64,000 bases of DNA from positions 373,140 to 437,139 of the forward strand of contig NZ_KE384027.1 in the NCBI RefSeq assembly GCF_000423505.1. Reading direction: 5' to 3'. Within the stretch, counting starts at the first letter, position 1, and each line of letters begins with the position of its first letter. Position numbers and translations under genes: made by a program. Positions 31,093-41,562 of this stretch are shown here, one piece after another. Origin of the DNA: Pseudoclavibacter soli DSM 23366 (GTDB taxonomy: Bacteria > Actinomycetota > Actinomycetes > Actinomycetales > Microbacteriaceae). The notes beneath the pieces were generated by a model. The model saw only the letters and a list, made by a program, of their open reading frames with translations, did no database searches and had not been told where the DNA came from.

Positions 31093-32385
31093 TCACCCGT
31101 GCACGCGGTCGTACGACCACTCGCGCTCGGTGAGCATGCGCGCAGCCGTCAGGCCCACAGCGAGCGCGACCACCGTGAACAGCGCCTGCACCCCGTAGGT
31201 GCCTGCGGCGACCATGTCGCCCTGGTTGAGATACACGAGCGCGCGGTACGCGCTCGACCCCGGCACCATAATCAGCACGGCGGGCACGGTGAGCGCGATG
31301 CGAGCCGCGTCGAGCCTCGTTGCCACCACATAGGCGAGCAGCCCCACCAGCAGCGCGCCGCAGAGGGTGGCAACCTGGTTCGGCCATCCTGCGTCGGTTG
31401 TGGTCAGGCGCAGGGTGTTTGCCACCGTGCCGATGCCCGCCGCACCCAGTGCGAGCGTGAACGGGGTGTTGAACATCATGGCGAAGCCGGTCACTGCGAC
31501 GAAACCGGCCAGCACTCGCGAGGCGATCAGCACCCACAGCGGCCATTCGGGTGCGGGAGCCACCGTCGGCTGCAGATTGAAGGTCAGCGCCACCGCCCAG
31601 GCCCCGAGTGAACTCGAGAGCAGCACGAGCACGGCGAAGATGAGCCGGCCGATGCCAGCGCTCAGGTCAAGGCGCCCGAGATCGAGCGCGGCGGTCATCA
31701 GCGGAAAACCCGGCACCAGCAGCAGCAGCGCCGAGGTGAACCCGGCGTCATGCAGCGCGCTCTGCTGTCCGCTGACCACCGAGAGCAGCCCAGTGAACAG
31801 CACGTAGCCGAGTGCGGCGGTTAGGCCGCACAGCGCGTACATGGCTAGCTGGTTGATGCGTGCGCGAATGAGCATGGTGCGCAGCCACTGAGTGATCGCG
31901 ACCGACAGGGCGACGCCGACGCACTCCTGCCAGCCGCCGTTGTTGAGAAAGGCGAACCCCGAGCAGGCCATGATCGCTGCGACCATGGTCAGCCAGGTGG
32001 GGTAGTGGCGTGGTCGCGCCGCGATGCGGTCGAGCCGACGATTGAGCTCTTCGGGCAGCATGCCGGCGGGCATGTGATGCGAGAGGCGTTCGAGCTCGAC
32101 GATGCGGTCGGCGTCGACGGTGCCGATGCGCACCTGTGCGACGCGGGTGCGAAAGATCTCGCCGCGGAAGAACGTGGTGACGATCTCCGTGGCGGTGATC
32201 TGGGTGTGCAGATTCGTGATGCCCAAGGCACGCGCTGCGCGGCTCATCGCCTGTTTAATGCGAAACGACCCGGCTCCCGCCTGCAGCATCATCGACCCGA
32301 GCCGCATCACCGCATTGGATTTGCCGATGAGGTGGATGGGTTCGAGGGAGATCTCGTTGGTGGGAGTCGGGTCGTTGGGGGACAT
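31093..32385 (-). CDS. Threonine/serine exporter family protein (ThrE type)
   Basis: 430 residues. The N-terminal soluble half contains SNAVMRLGSMMLQAGAGSFR and THITATEIVTTFFR-type sequence (QITATEIVTTFFRGE), as in ThrE/YjjP proteins. About ten hydrophobic segments follow, with a central loop rich in small residues. Family members export threonine and serine using the proton gradient. The ATG at 32385 is preceded by CACAAT 7 bases upstream, possibly a leaderless -10. No linked biosynthetic gene is present, so the substrate is inferred from the family only. Confidence 0.88.
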   Translation of the reverse strand: MSPNDPTPTNEISLEPIHLIGKSNAVMRLGSMMLQAGAGSFRIKQAMSRAARALGITNLHTQITATEIVTTFFRGEIFRTRVAQVRIGTVDADRIVELERLSHHMPAGMLPEELNRRLDRIAARPRHYPTWLTMVAAIMACSGFAFLNNGGWQECVGVALSVAITQWLRTMLIRARINQLAMYALCGLTAALGYVLFTGLLSVVSGQQSALHDAGFTSALLLLVPGFPLMTAALDLGRLDLSAGIGRLIFAVLVLLSSSLGAWAVALTFNLQPTVAPAPEWPLWVLIASRVLAGFVAVTGFAMMFNTPFTLALGAAGIGTVANTLRLTTTDAGWPNQVATLCGALLVGLLAYVVATRLDAARIALTVPAVLIMVPGSSAYRALVYLNQGDMVAAGTYGVQALFTVVALAVGLTAARMLTEREWSYDRVHG

Positions 32386-32411
32386 GCCTCATATTGTGGC
32401 ACCCCAGCGGG

Positions 32412-32972
32412 TCACTCGGAGGCCGGAGCCTGTCCGCCGCCCGGGAAGGAGTCGGTCGCATCACCGGTGGTGATCGACTGCGCAGTGATGCTGTCGTTGT
32501 CACTCTCGCCACGCACGCTGATGGTGTCACCTGTGCTCAGTGCGTCGACGCTGCTCGACGTGCTCTCAGTCACAGAAGTGTCGCTGCCGACAGTGATCGT
32601 CTTGGTCTCGCCGTCATCGGTCTCGATGGTGATCGTGTCGCCGTCGATCGAAGTGATGGTGCCCGAAGTGAACCCGGACATAGCAGCCTGGCCGCCGCCC
32701 TCGCCGGATTCGCCGCGCGGCGCGCCGCCCTCGCCCTGACCGCCGCTCGGCATGCTGCCGCCCTGGCCGCTGGGCACCTGTGAGGCCTGCGTCGACGAAT
32801 TCTGCGCCACGAGCGTGCCGCCGAGGAAGCCCAAGCCGATCAGCACGACGGCGGTGAGCCCGCCGGTGAGCCATTTCCCCACCTTGGACTTCTTGGCCTT
32901 CGCCCCGGGTGTGGGCTGAACGGGTGTGGGGGCCGCCGCGTTCGCGGGCTGCTGTGGAGTCTGGTCAGTCAT
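32412..32972 (-). CDS. Membrane-anchored protein with DUF5666-like beta domain
   Basis: 186 residues. A short cytoplasmic N-terminus rich in Gln, Pro and Lys precedes one membrane segment (WLTGGLTAVVLIGLGFLGGT, residues 34-53), a Gly/Ser/Gln linker and an extracellular beta-rich domain (GTITSIDGDTITIETDDGET). That domain resembles DUF5666/OB-like modules. It follows the MacB-type permease by 93 bases on the same strand and may be the last gene of that cassette. Function unknown. Confidence 0.7.
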   Translation of the reverse strand: MTDQTPQQPANAAAPTPVQPTPGAKAKKSKVGKWLTGGLTAVVLIGLGFLGGTLVAQNSSTQASQVPSGQGGSMPSGGQGEGGAPRGESGEGGGQAAMSGFTSGTITSIDGDTITIETDDGETKTITVGSDTSVTESTSSSVDALSTGDTISVRGESDNDSITAQSITTGDATDSFPGGGQAPASE

Positions 32973-33065
32973 GGTGTTCCTTGCTGTGTTCTGGGGGTCT
33001 GGATGAAAAGTGTGCTCGTCGCTGCCGTCACCGTGATGTGCGTTGGCTGCGATCCTGCTGTGCGC

Positions 33066-34297
<1,232 letters not shown>

Positions 34298-34301
<4 letters not shown>

Positions 34302-35110
34302 GCGTGGGCCTCCAGCCGGCGGGTGGCGCGCTCGGCGGCGCGCGCAGTGGTGCGATCGGCGACGATGCGACCGTCGCGCAGGGTGAGCACGCGGTCGGTG
34401 TGCTCGGCCACGTCGTCTTCGTGGGTGATCATGACGATGGTCTTGCCGGCGACGGCGAGCTCGTCGACGAGGGCGAGCACATCGTTGGTCGACACGCTGT
34501 CGAGGTTGCCGGTGGGCTCGTCGGCGAACAGGATGGCCGGCTCACCGACCAGCGCCCGCGCGATTGCCACGCGCTGCTGTTGACCACCCGAGAGCTGTTG
34601 CGGCAGATGGTCGGCGCGCTCGGCGAGCCCCACCCGGCCCAGCGCTGCGGCAGCGCGCCGGTGTCGCTCGGCGCGAGCCACCCCGGCGTAGACCAGGGGC
34701 AACTCGACATTGGCCTGAGCGCTCATGCGCGGAATCAGGTTGAACGACTGAAACACGAAGCCGATCTTGCGGTTGCGCACATGCGCCAGGTCGTTCTCGC
34801 TGAGGTCGTGCACGTCGATGCCGTCGAGCAGATAGGTGCCTGACGAGGCCACGTCAAGGCAGCCGAGCACATTCATGATCGTCGACTTGCCCGAGCCGGA
34901 GGGGCCCATGATCGACACGTACTCGCCGCGGTGCACGGTGAGGTCGATGCCTTTCAGGGCATGCACGGCGTTCTCGCCGCGCCCGTAGACCTGCTGCACG
35001 TCGTGCAGCTCGAGTACCACGTCATCGGCTGGATGCTCCTCGGTCGCCACGCCGGCCACCTCGATCACCTGCGTCTGTGCGAGCTGCTCGAACAGATCGT
35101 CACTGGCCAC
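34298..35110 (-). CDS. MacB/LolD-type ABC transporter ATP-binding protein
   Basis: 270 residues with Walker A GPSGSGKST near residue 70, signature LSGGQQQRVAIARAL near residue 165, and Walker B ILFADEPTGNLD near residue 188. A 25-residue N-terminal extension (MASDDLFEQLAQTQVIEVAG) precedes the domain; the first GTG/ATG codon lies within the end of the adaptor gene, overlapping by 11 bases. It energises the permease encoded directly downstream. Confidence 0.95.
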
Positions 35111-36428
35111 CGGGGCCTCCGCCCTGAGGCATCGAGCCAGAGCCGGAGCCGCCGCTGAAGCCGCCGCCGCTGCCGCTGTTGGGCATCGAACCGCCGCTGA
35201 AGCCTGATCCGCTGCCTGACGAGCCGCTAGAGCCGGAGCTCGAGCTGCTCGACTCGGTCACCGTGCCGATCACGATGGTCTGCCCCGAAGTCAGCCCTGA
35301 CGTGATCACGGTGCCCTCGTCGCCGACGAGCCCCGTGGTCACGGTGACGGTCTGTGAGGTGCCGTCGTCGCCGACCACCTCGACCGTTGAGGTGCCTTCG
35401 GTGCCAGTGGTCACTGCAGCGGCCGGCACGTAGAGCGCGTCGGCGTCGGAGCTCGCGGTGGTGATGGTCACGTCGGCCGTCGACCCGATGTGCGCGCCCT
35501 CGGGCACGCTGTTGAGGGTGATCGTGGTGGCGAAGGTCACCACTGAGTTACTGGTGGTGCCGGTGGGCGAGATCGCGGTCACTGTGGCGTCGACTTCGGT
35601 GTCGTCAACGGCGGGCAGCGTGACCTTCGCCGCCTGGCCGACCGACACGGTCGAGATGTCGGCCTCGGGGATGGTCGCTGCGACGGTATAGGCCGACACG
35701 TCGGCAATGGTCACCACAGATGAGCCGCTCGATGAGCTTGAGCTGCTGGTGGTGCCGCTCGACTGCGTGCTGCCACTGGCCGATGACCCGCTTGACGAGT
35801 TTGACGATCCGCTGCCGCTGGTTGAGCCGACGCTGCCGTTGACGGCGATCACTAAACCAGAGATGGGCGCGGTCAGAGTTGCTGCGGCGAGGTCTTCTTT
35901 GGCCTCGGTCAGGGCGCGGGTGGCGGTGGTGACGGTGCTCTGGGCCTGCTCGACGCTGCTCTGTGCTGAGTTCACCTCTTGCGTGCTCACTGTGGTCGTG
36001 CTCGTGCCGGTGCGCTCGTCAGTGGTCGTGGTACCCGCCTGTGCACTGGCAAGGGTCGATTTGGCTCGACTCAGTGCGCTGTTCGCATTGGTAAGCGTGG
36101 TTTGTGCGTCGCTCACCGCGGTTTTCAGATCGTCTGTCTCGAGCGTGGCAATGGACTGCCCCTTGGTGACGGTGTCGCCAACAGCCACATCAATGGAGGC
36201 GATAGTGCCAGAGGTGGCGAAGCTCGCCTCAGATTCACTGGCAGCGGCGAGGTTGCCGCTGGCGGTTATGCTCGTGGTCACCGTGCCCTGCTGCACCGTT
36301 GAGGTCAGTTGGGTGGCGCTCGACGTGGTCGAGGAGCTCGGATGCAGCACGAACCAGGTCACGGTGCCGATGACGAGCACGCCGGCGACGAGGCCGCTGT
36401 TGATCAGCAGGGGTCGGGAAAGTCTCAT
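35100..36428 (-). CDS. Membrane-fusion/adaptor subunit of the MacB-type ABC system
   Basis: 442 residues. One N-terminal membrane helix (LLINSGLVAGVLVIGTVTWF) is followed by the lipoyl-like half (ASGNLAAASESEASFATSGT, VGDTVTKGQSIATLE), a coiled-coil hairpin (about residues 110-190), a Ser/Gly-rich insertion (190-250), a beta-barrel, and a C-terminal low-complexity tail of about 50 residues rich in Gly and Ser. The ATG at 36428 gives the expected short cytoplasmic start MRLSRP. First gene of the cassette; the downstream ATPase overlaps it. Confidence 0.88.
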   Translation of the reverse strand: MRLSRPLLINSGLVAGVLVIGTVTWFVLHPSSSTTSSATQLTSTVQQGTVTTSITASGNLAAASESEASFATSGTIASIDVAVGDTVTKGQSIATLETDDLKTAVSDAQTTLTNANSALSRAKSTLASAQAGTTTTDERTGTSTTTVSTQEVNSAQSSVEQAQSTVTTATRALTEAKEDLAAATLTAPISGLVIAVNGSVGSTSGSGSSNSSSGSSASGSTQSSGTTSSSSSSSGSSVVTIADVSAYTVAATIPEADISTVSVGQAAKVTLPAVDDTEVDATVTAISPTGTTSNSVVTFATTITLNSVPEGAHIGSTADVTITTASSDADALYVPAAAVTTGTEGTSTVEVVGDDGTSQTVTVTTGLVGDEGTVITSGLTSGQTIVIGTVTESSSSSSGSSGSSGSGSGFSGGSMPNSGSGGGFSGGSGSGSMPQGGGPGGQ

Positions 36429-36594
36429 GCTGCCAGCGTGGGGTGCCTGGCTGTCACCATCTTCGCGACAGCATATAGGCAGGCTGTGAGTATGGCCGTG
36501 ATGGCATATGAATCTCGGCACACTCAGGGCACGCACAGCCGCAACCTGCGCATTCGGGGCGAGAATAGTCGCTCCCCGTGTGCAAGGAGGACGC

Positions 36595-37344
36595 ATGAAG
36601 GCTTCGCAGCTGGTGCAACAGGTTGACCGCGAACACCGCCGACGCGAGCGCTTTGGACGCGGTCTCGACACCGTGATGATCCCGGCGCGCAACTTCTCAT
36701 ATGAGTGGGGCGTGATTCTCTACGACTGGATGAGCGGAGCTCCCGTGCCCACCCGCGCGAGACTCGGGGCACTGAGCACCGCATATGTCGAGTGGTTCGA
36801 GGCGACCGCCGATACACTCACCGCTCAGCTGGCCGCGACCCAGGGCATCCTCGGTGATGACGACCTGCTGCAGGCGATGGCAGAGTTCGGCTTTCATCGC
36901 CTGAACGCGCGCTGCCAGCCCATGTGGGCGGCCCTGCTGCATCGCCAGGCCACCGGGGTGCGGCGAGAGGATGCGCTGGTTGCGCAGCGCGATCTGCGTC
37001 GCGATCTCGTCGCGCTGCGGGCAGCACATGCTCAAGTGCGCATGGTGTTGGCCGACGACGAGCAGACGCTGGCCGAGCTGGCCCGTTGGAGTGAGACCGT
37101 CGAGCATCAGCTCGAGACCTTCATCGCGCTGCTCGACGTGTGCGGCCGCGCCGAGCCGATGATCGTGCTGCCGGCTCCAGTGCAGTTCAGCGACAACGGT
37201 GAGCATTCCATCGACGCAGTAGTCGTCGATCTGCGCACGTCATCGGTGGTGGGGCTGCGCAGCGATCAGGCAGATGCTGTGATCGCGTCGCTGCGGCCGG
37301 TGGCGGCGATCTCGGCGAGCAGCTCGTCGCGCGTGACGGCGTAG
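36595..37344 (+). CDS. Conserved-looking protein of unknown function
   Basis: 249 residues, soluble and mostly helical, with no motif I recognise. The start at 36595 has a perfect AAGGAGG ribosome-binding site 5 bases upstream. It is basic at the N-terminus (DREHRRRERFGRG), and the middle contains Arg/Leu-rich helices (RREDALVAQRDLRRDLVALR). Its last 79 bases overlap the 3' end of the convergent CYTH-CHAD gene. It is divergent from the adaptor gene at 36428, with a 166-base gap. Confidence 0.65.
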   Translation: MKASQLVQQVDREHRRRERFGRGLDTVMIPARNFSYEWGVILYDWMSGAPVPTRARLGALSTAYVEWFEATADTLTAQLAATQGILGDDDLLQAMAEFGFHRLNARCQPMWAALLHRQATGVRREDALVAQRDLRRDLVALRAAHAQVRMVLADDEQTLAELARWSETVEHQLETFIALLDVCGRAEPMIVLPAPVQFSDNGEHSIDAVVVDLRTSSVVGLRSDQADAVIASLRPVAAISASSSSRVTA

Positions 37345-38855
37345 TCGCTCAGTGCAGCTGCGGCTCGGTTGCGGGCGGCTTCGGCCAGCAAATAGTAGGG
37401 CAGCGCCGCCTGCTGAGTTTCGCGAGCCTGACGGTCGGTGACGGCGACTGCCAGCACGTGGTCGGCGAACAGCAGGTCGTCGCGGTGATCGCCCAGCAGA
37501 TCTTGCAAGGCCTTTGCCGCGGCAATGACCGCAGGATGTTCGGGCGCGATGGCCTCGTAGGAGTACCGCAGGGCGCGGGCATCTTTGCGTACCAGATGCA
37601 GCGCCGCTTCGAATGCGGCCAGTTGCGCGGGCTCGCCCCCGACCTCGTCAAGGGTGCGCCAGATCGCCACGGCGTCGGCATCGTGTGCGATCAGGCGCGC
37701 GGTGGCCTCGGCCAACAGGTCGGGCAGCACCTCGGCAGCCGGTCTGCGGCCCATGGCGCTGGCACGGTCGGTGTCGTCGAGCGCCGCCAGTGAGAGGTGC
37801 ACGCGGGTGAGTCGCCCGCTGTCGAGCTGGGTGGCCAGGCGGCGCTGCGCAGCATCGTGCGCCTGCCATGCCGGCTCGGCCAGGCGCCCGACGAGGCGTC
37901 GTGTCTTCGGCACCTCGGGCAGACGGCGCAGCTGTTGCTCGGCATAGCGGGCGCGCACCTCAGCATCGCGCACCGCACCCAGATCGCGACCCACTGCCCG
38001 CAGGCGATGCAATGCACGAGTGACCGCTGCCGTCTCGAACACGCTGCCGAACACGTCGAGCAGGCTGCGCAGGCGGCGCACCAGAATACGCGCCTGATGC
38101 ACGGCGTCGGGCTGATCGGCGACGGCTTCGCGCACGCGGGGGTCGAGTGCTGCGGCGATCTCGTCGAGGGAGTGAGCGACTGTCTGAGCAGCGGTGCGTG
38201 TGCTCGGTTGGTCAGCCGGGTCGAGACCGAGCGCTCGCTGCAGCTTGGCCACCGCACTCGACGGGCGGGCGCCAGCGCGGGCCAGGCGATGCTGCAGGCG
38301 GTCGAGCAGCAGTGCACCGGGGCTACCGGCCTGATCGTCGAGGCGTTCGGCCAGCTCGGTTTCCCACTCGCGCCACTGCCGCACGGTACCGTCGCGCAGA
38401 TCATCGGTGTGCACCTGGTCGTCGGCGATCTCGGCCAGCTGGCGGTCGTGCGCATCGAAGAGCACCGTCGCGGTGCGGGTGGTGCGAATGCGGGCAACCG
38501 GGCGCAGGGTAGCTGCGTCAACCCATTCAGACACGGCTTCGATGAGTCCGGCGGGCGGCTGTTCGGGCGCTTCGTCATCGATCGGCCAGTGCCGCTCGAT
38601 GCGCCCGTGTGCACCAGTGGTCTTCAGATGCCAGCCGGCGTCGTGGCCACCGGTGCGTCGCCGCACGGCGATGCGCCCGGTGATCAGCGTGAGGCCGTCG
38701 GTGTCGTAGTAGGTGGCATCAAGGTGAGCCGGAGCATCCTGCCGAATGCGGGCGACGCCCGCGACCGTGCTGAGGTCGGGCAGCACCGCATCGATCGGCA
38801 CATCGAACTTGCGCTCGATCTCAACGTGGCGTTCACCGGCGACAGGGGTGCTCAT
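37266..38855 (-). CDS. CYTH and CHAD domain protein
   Basis: 529 residues. The N-terminal CYTH domain starts with VEIERKFDV (the ExExK metal/phosphate-binding motif) and shows alternating basic strands (ITGRIAVRRRTGG, AGWHLKTTG). From about residue 220 a CHAD domain follows with repeated histidines and basic residues (AVHQARILVRRLRSLLDVFG, RDLGAVRDAEVRARYAEQQL). CYTH handles triphosphates and CHAD binds polyphosphate, so a role in polyphosphate metabolism or granules is likely. TACGCT stands 7 bases before the ATG. The 3' end overlaps the gene on the plus strand. Confidence 0.9.
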   Translation of the reverse strand: MSTPVAGERHVEIERKFDVPIDAVLPDLSTVAGVARIRQDAPAHLDATYYDTDGLTLITGRIAVRRRTGGHDAGWHLKTTGAHGRIERHWPIDDEAPEQPPAGLIEAVSEWVDAATLRPVARIRTTRTATVLFDAHDRQLAEIADDQVHTDDLRDGTVRQWREWETELAERLDDQAGSPGALLLDRLQHRLARAGARPSSAVAKLQRALGLDPADQPSTRTAAQTVAHSLDEIAAALDPRVREAVADQPDAVHQARILVRRLRSLLDVFGSVFETAAVTRALHRLRAVGRDLGAVRDAEVRARYAEQQLRRLPEVPKTRRLVGRLAEPAWQAHDAAQRRLATQLDSGRLTRVHLSLAALDDTDRASAMGRRPAAEVLPDLLAEATARLIAHDADAVAIWRTLDEVGGEPAQLAAFEAALHLVRKDARALRYSYEAIAPEHPAVIAAAKALQDLLGDHRDDLLFADHVLAVAVTDRQARETQQAALPYYLLAEAARNRAAAALSDYAVTRDELLAEIAATGRSDAITASA

Positions 38856-38966
38856 GTCTCTCAGCGTAGTCGGGTGCGCAGGTCATGCAAGCACGCGTGT
38901 TACCAGCTGGCAACATCGCTCTGCGACACTGAGCCTCAGCAGGCGGTCTTCGATCGGGGGACAGTG

Positions 38967-40652
38967 ATGAGTGAACTCTTCGCAGGGTACGACGAGTGCG
39001 TCAGAACGCACGCCTTCGGTGGCGAGGCGTGGGATGAGATGTTCACGTCTCTGCCCGATGCCTCGGGGGCGCACGGCCAGGTGCGCGACCGCTACCGCAG
39101 CGTGCACGACGTGTTCGAACAGCTGAGCCGCGAAGAACTGCAGGCCCGCGTCGACTCACTGGCCAACTCGTATCTGACCCAGGGCGTGACCTTCGACTTT
39201 GCGGGTGAGGAGCGGCCGTTTCCGATCGACCCGGTGCCGCGCATCATCGAGGCGCAGGAGTGGCAGCGGCTGGAGCGCGGCATCGCCCAGCGAGTGCGGG
39301 CGCTCGAGGCGCTGCTCGACGATGTGTACGGGCCGCAGCTGTCAGTGGCCGACGGGGTCATTCCCGCGCATCTGATCGCTTCGTCAAAGCACTTTCACCG
39401 GCAGGCCGTCGGGGTGCAGCCACCGAACGGCGTGCGCATCCAGGTGGCCGGCATCGACCTCATTCGTGATGAGCAGGGCACGCTGCGCGTGCTTGAAGAC
39501 AACGTGCGAGTGCCCTCTGGGGTCAGCTACGTGATCTCGAATCGCAGCGTGATGGCCCAGTCGCTGCCCGAGCTGTTCGCTCAGCAGACCGTGCGACCGG
39601 TGACCGAGTACGCTACCCGGCTGCTCGGGGCACTGCGCGCCGCCGCGCCAGATCCGGCGGCCGACCCCACGATCGTGGTGCTCACACCGGGCATCTACAA
39701 CTCGGCCTACTTCGAGCACGCGCTGCTTGCTCGGCTGATGGGCGTCGAGCTGGTTGAGGGCCGCGACCTGTTCTGCACGGGCGGGCGGGTCTACATGCGC
39801 ACCACGGCCGGCCCGCAGCGCGTCGACGTCATTTACAAGCGCGTCGACGACGAGTTCATCGACCCGCTGAACTTCCGCGCCGACTCGGTGCTGGGCTCGC
39901 CGGGCATCATGCTAGCCGCACGGCTCGGTAACGTGACCCTCGCCAACGCCGTCGGCAACGGGGTGGCCGACGACAAACTGATGTACACATACGTGCCCGA
40001 CCTCATTCGCTACTTTCTGCACGAAGAGCCGCTGCTGCCCAACGTGCCCACCTGGCGGCTCGAAGACCCCGAGCAACTTGAAGAGGTGCTCGATCGACTC
40101 GACGAGCTCGTGGTCAAACCCGTCGACGGGTCGGGCGGCAAGGGGCTGGTGCTCGGCCCCCAGGCCAGCCCGCACGAGCTTGCAGTGCTCAAAGAGAAGC
40201 TGCTGCACGACCCGCGCGGGTGGATCGCCCAACCGGTTGTGATGCTCTCGACCATTCCCAGCGTGGTCGGCGGGGGCATCCGGCCGAGGCATGTCGATTT
40301 GCGACCCTTCGCCGTCAATGATGGCAACGACGTCTGGGTGCTGCCCGGAGGCCTCACCAGGGTGGCGCTGCCCGAGGGGCAGCTGGTGGTCAACTCGTCG
40401 CAGGGCGGCGGCTCGAAAGACACGTGGGTGCTGGCCGGTCCGCTTGACGAGCTGCGTCTGTCGGGGGCTGTGACTTCGCCACGCAGTGTGCCGGAACCCG
40501 GGCGAGAGGCCGTGCCGCTGACCGGGCTGCTCGACCCCGAACAGGGCCCGGCCGCAGAGCCAGGGCTGCGCCGTCAGCAAGAGCAGGAGCAGCAGCAGGC
40601 CGCTGCCGCACCATGTCGAAGGGAGGACGACCATGCTGTCACGAATCGCTGA
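38967..40652 (+). CDS. Circularly permuted ATP-grasp type 2 protein
   Basis: 561 residues related to the DUF404/DUF407 ATP-grasp family: AWDEMFTSLPDASGAHGQVR near the start, PIDPVPRIIEAQEWQRLERG, a nucleotide-site region DLIRDEQGTLRVLEDNVRVPSG, and PVDGSGGKGLVLGP near residue 395. It probably makes an amide/peptide-like bond at the cost of ATP. The start was placed at ATG 38967 (GGGGGACAGTG upstream). It overlaps the alpha-E gene by 20 bases. The last 40 residues are Gln-rich. The trio with alpha-E and transglutaminase genes is a known conserved operon; its product is unknown. Confidence 0.9.
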   Translation: MSELFAGYDECVRTHAFGGEAWDEMFTSLPDASGAHGQVRDRYRSVHDVFEQLSREELQARVDSLANSYLTQGVTFDFAGEERPFPIDPVPRIIEAQEWQRLERGIAQRVRALEALLDDVYGPQLSVADGVIPAHLIASSKHFHRQAVGVQPPNGVRIQVAGIDLIRDEQGTLRVLEDNVRVPSGVSYVISNRSVMAQSLPELFAQQTVRPVTEYATRLLGALRAAAPDPAADPTIVVLTPGIYNSAYFEHALLARLMGVELVEGRDLFCTGGRVYMRTTAGPQRVDVIYKRVDDEFIDPLNFRADSVLGSPGIMLAARLGNVTLANAVGNGVADDKLMYTYVPDLIRYFLHEEPLLPNVPTWRLEDPEQLEEVLDRLDELVVKPVDGSGGKGLVLGPQASPHELAVLKEKLLHDPRGWIAQPVVMLSTIPSVVGGGIRPRHVDLRPFAVNDGNDVWVLPGGLTRVALPEGQLVVNSSQGGGSKDTWVLAGPLDELRLSGAVTSPRSVPEPGREAVPLTGLLDPEQGPAAEPGLRRQQEQEQQQAAAAPCRREDDHAVTNR

Positions 40653-41562
40653 GAGTCTGTTCTGGATCGGCCGCTATATCGAGCGCTCCGACGGCACGGC
40701 GCGTCTGCTCGACGTGCACCTGCAGCTGCTGCTCGAAGACCCCTGGGTCGAAGAGTCGAGCGCCTGCGAGGCGCTGCTCGGCGTGATGGGCTCAGCACCG
40801 CAAACGTTCGCCACCCTGCGTCGCAGCGACGTGCTGCGGCTGCTCGGCACCGACCGCACCCAGCCCTCGTCGATCGGCTCGTCGTTGTGGGCGGCCCGCG
40901 AGAATGCCCGTGGCGCTCGTGACGTGCTGCCGACCGAGGTGTGGGAGGCGATCAACACCACCGTCACCCGCTCGCCGCGACAGGTGCAGCAAGAGAAAGC
41001 GCACGACTACTTCAGGTGGGTGCGCGAGCGTGCCGCGCTGGTGTTCGGGCTCATCGAGTCGAACGTCAGTCGTGATGACGCTTGGCGACTGATCACCTTG
41101 GGGCGCTGCCTCGAACATGTCGACATGACGGCGAGACTGCTGGCCACGCGGTCGCTGACTGAAGCCAGCGGACCGTCGTGGACGACCATCCTGCGGTCGT
41201 GTGGAGGCTACCAGGCGTACCAGCACACCTATCGCGGGCTGCCGAGCGCGCAGCATGCCGCAGAGTTCCTGCTGCTCGACCGCTTGTTTCCCCGCTCGAT
41301 CGTGTTCTCGCTGAATCTGGCCTCAGAGTGTCTGCGCGGGCTTGACCCCACGCCTACTCGAGTCGGGGTCGGCGCCCGGGCCCAGCGCGCCTTGGGGCAG
41401 ATTCGCAGCGAACTCGAGTATGCCGCCATCGACGATGTGCTCGCTGATCTGCCGGGGTACATGGCGCTGGTGCAGACCGCGACATTGGGGGCAGCCGAGG
41501 GTATTCGCGACCGGTTCTTCCCGGTGAATCCGGATCCGAGCTGGGTGGGAGAGAGCGCATGA
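40633..41562 (+). CDS. Alpha-E domain protein
   Basis: 309 residues, all-helical, with the family start MLSRIAESLFWIGRYIERSDGTARLLDVH and a later GRCLEHVDMTARLL segment. Alpha-E (DUF403) proteins always occur with the ATP-grasp and transglutaminase-like partners seen here and are thought to be a second component of the same ligase. The ATG follows GGGAGG. It overlaps its upstream neighbour by 20 bases and its downstream neighbour by 4. Confidence 0.93.
   Translation: MLSRIAESLFWIGRYIERSDGTARLLDVHLQLLLEDPWVEESSACEALLGVMGSAPQTFATLRRSDVLRLLGTDRTQPSSIGSSLWAARENARGARDVLPTEVWEAINTTVTRSPRQVQQEKAHDYFRWVRERAALVFGLIESNVSRDDAWRLITLGRCLEHVDMTARLLATRSLTEASGPSWTTILRSCGGYQAYQHTYRGLPSAQHAAEFLLLDRLFPRSIVFSLNLASECLRGLDPTPTRVGVGARAQRALGQIRSELEYAAIDDVLADLPGYMALVQTATLGAAEGIRDRFFPVNPDPSWVGESA

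Noticed and set aside
37797-38966. N-terminal extension of the ATP-grasp gene to 37797
   Set aside because: The extra 390 codons are antisense to the CYTH-CHAD gene. Family similarity starts at the ATG at 38967.
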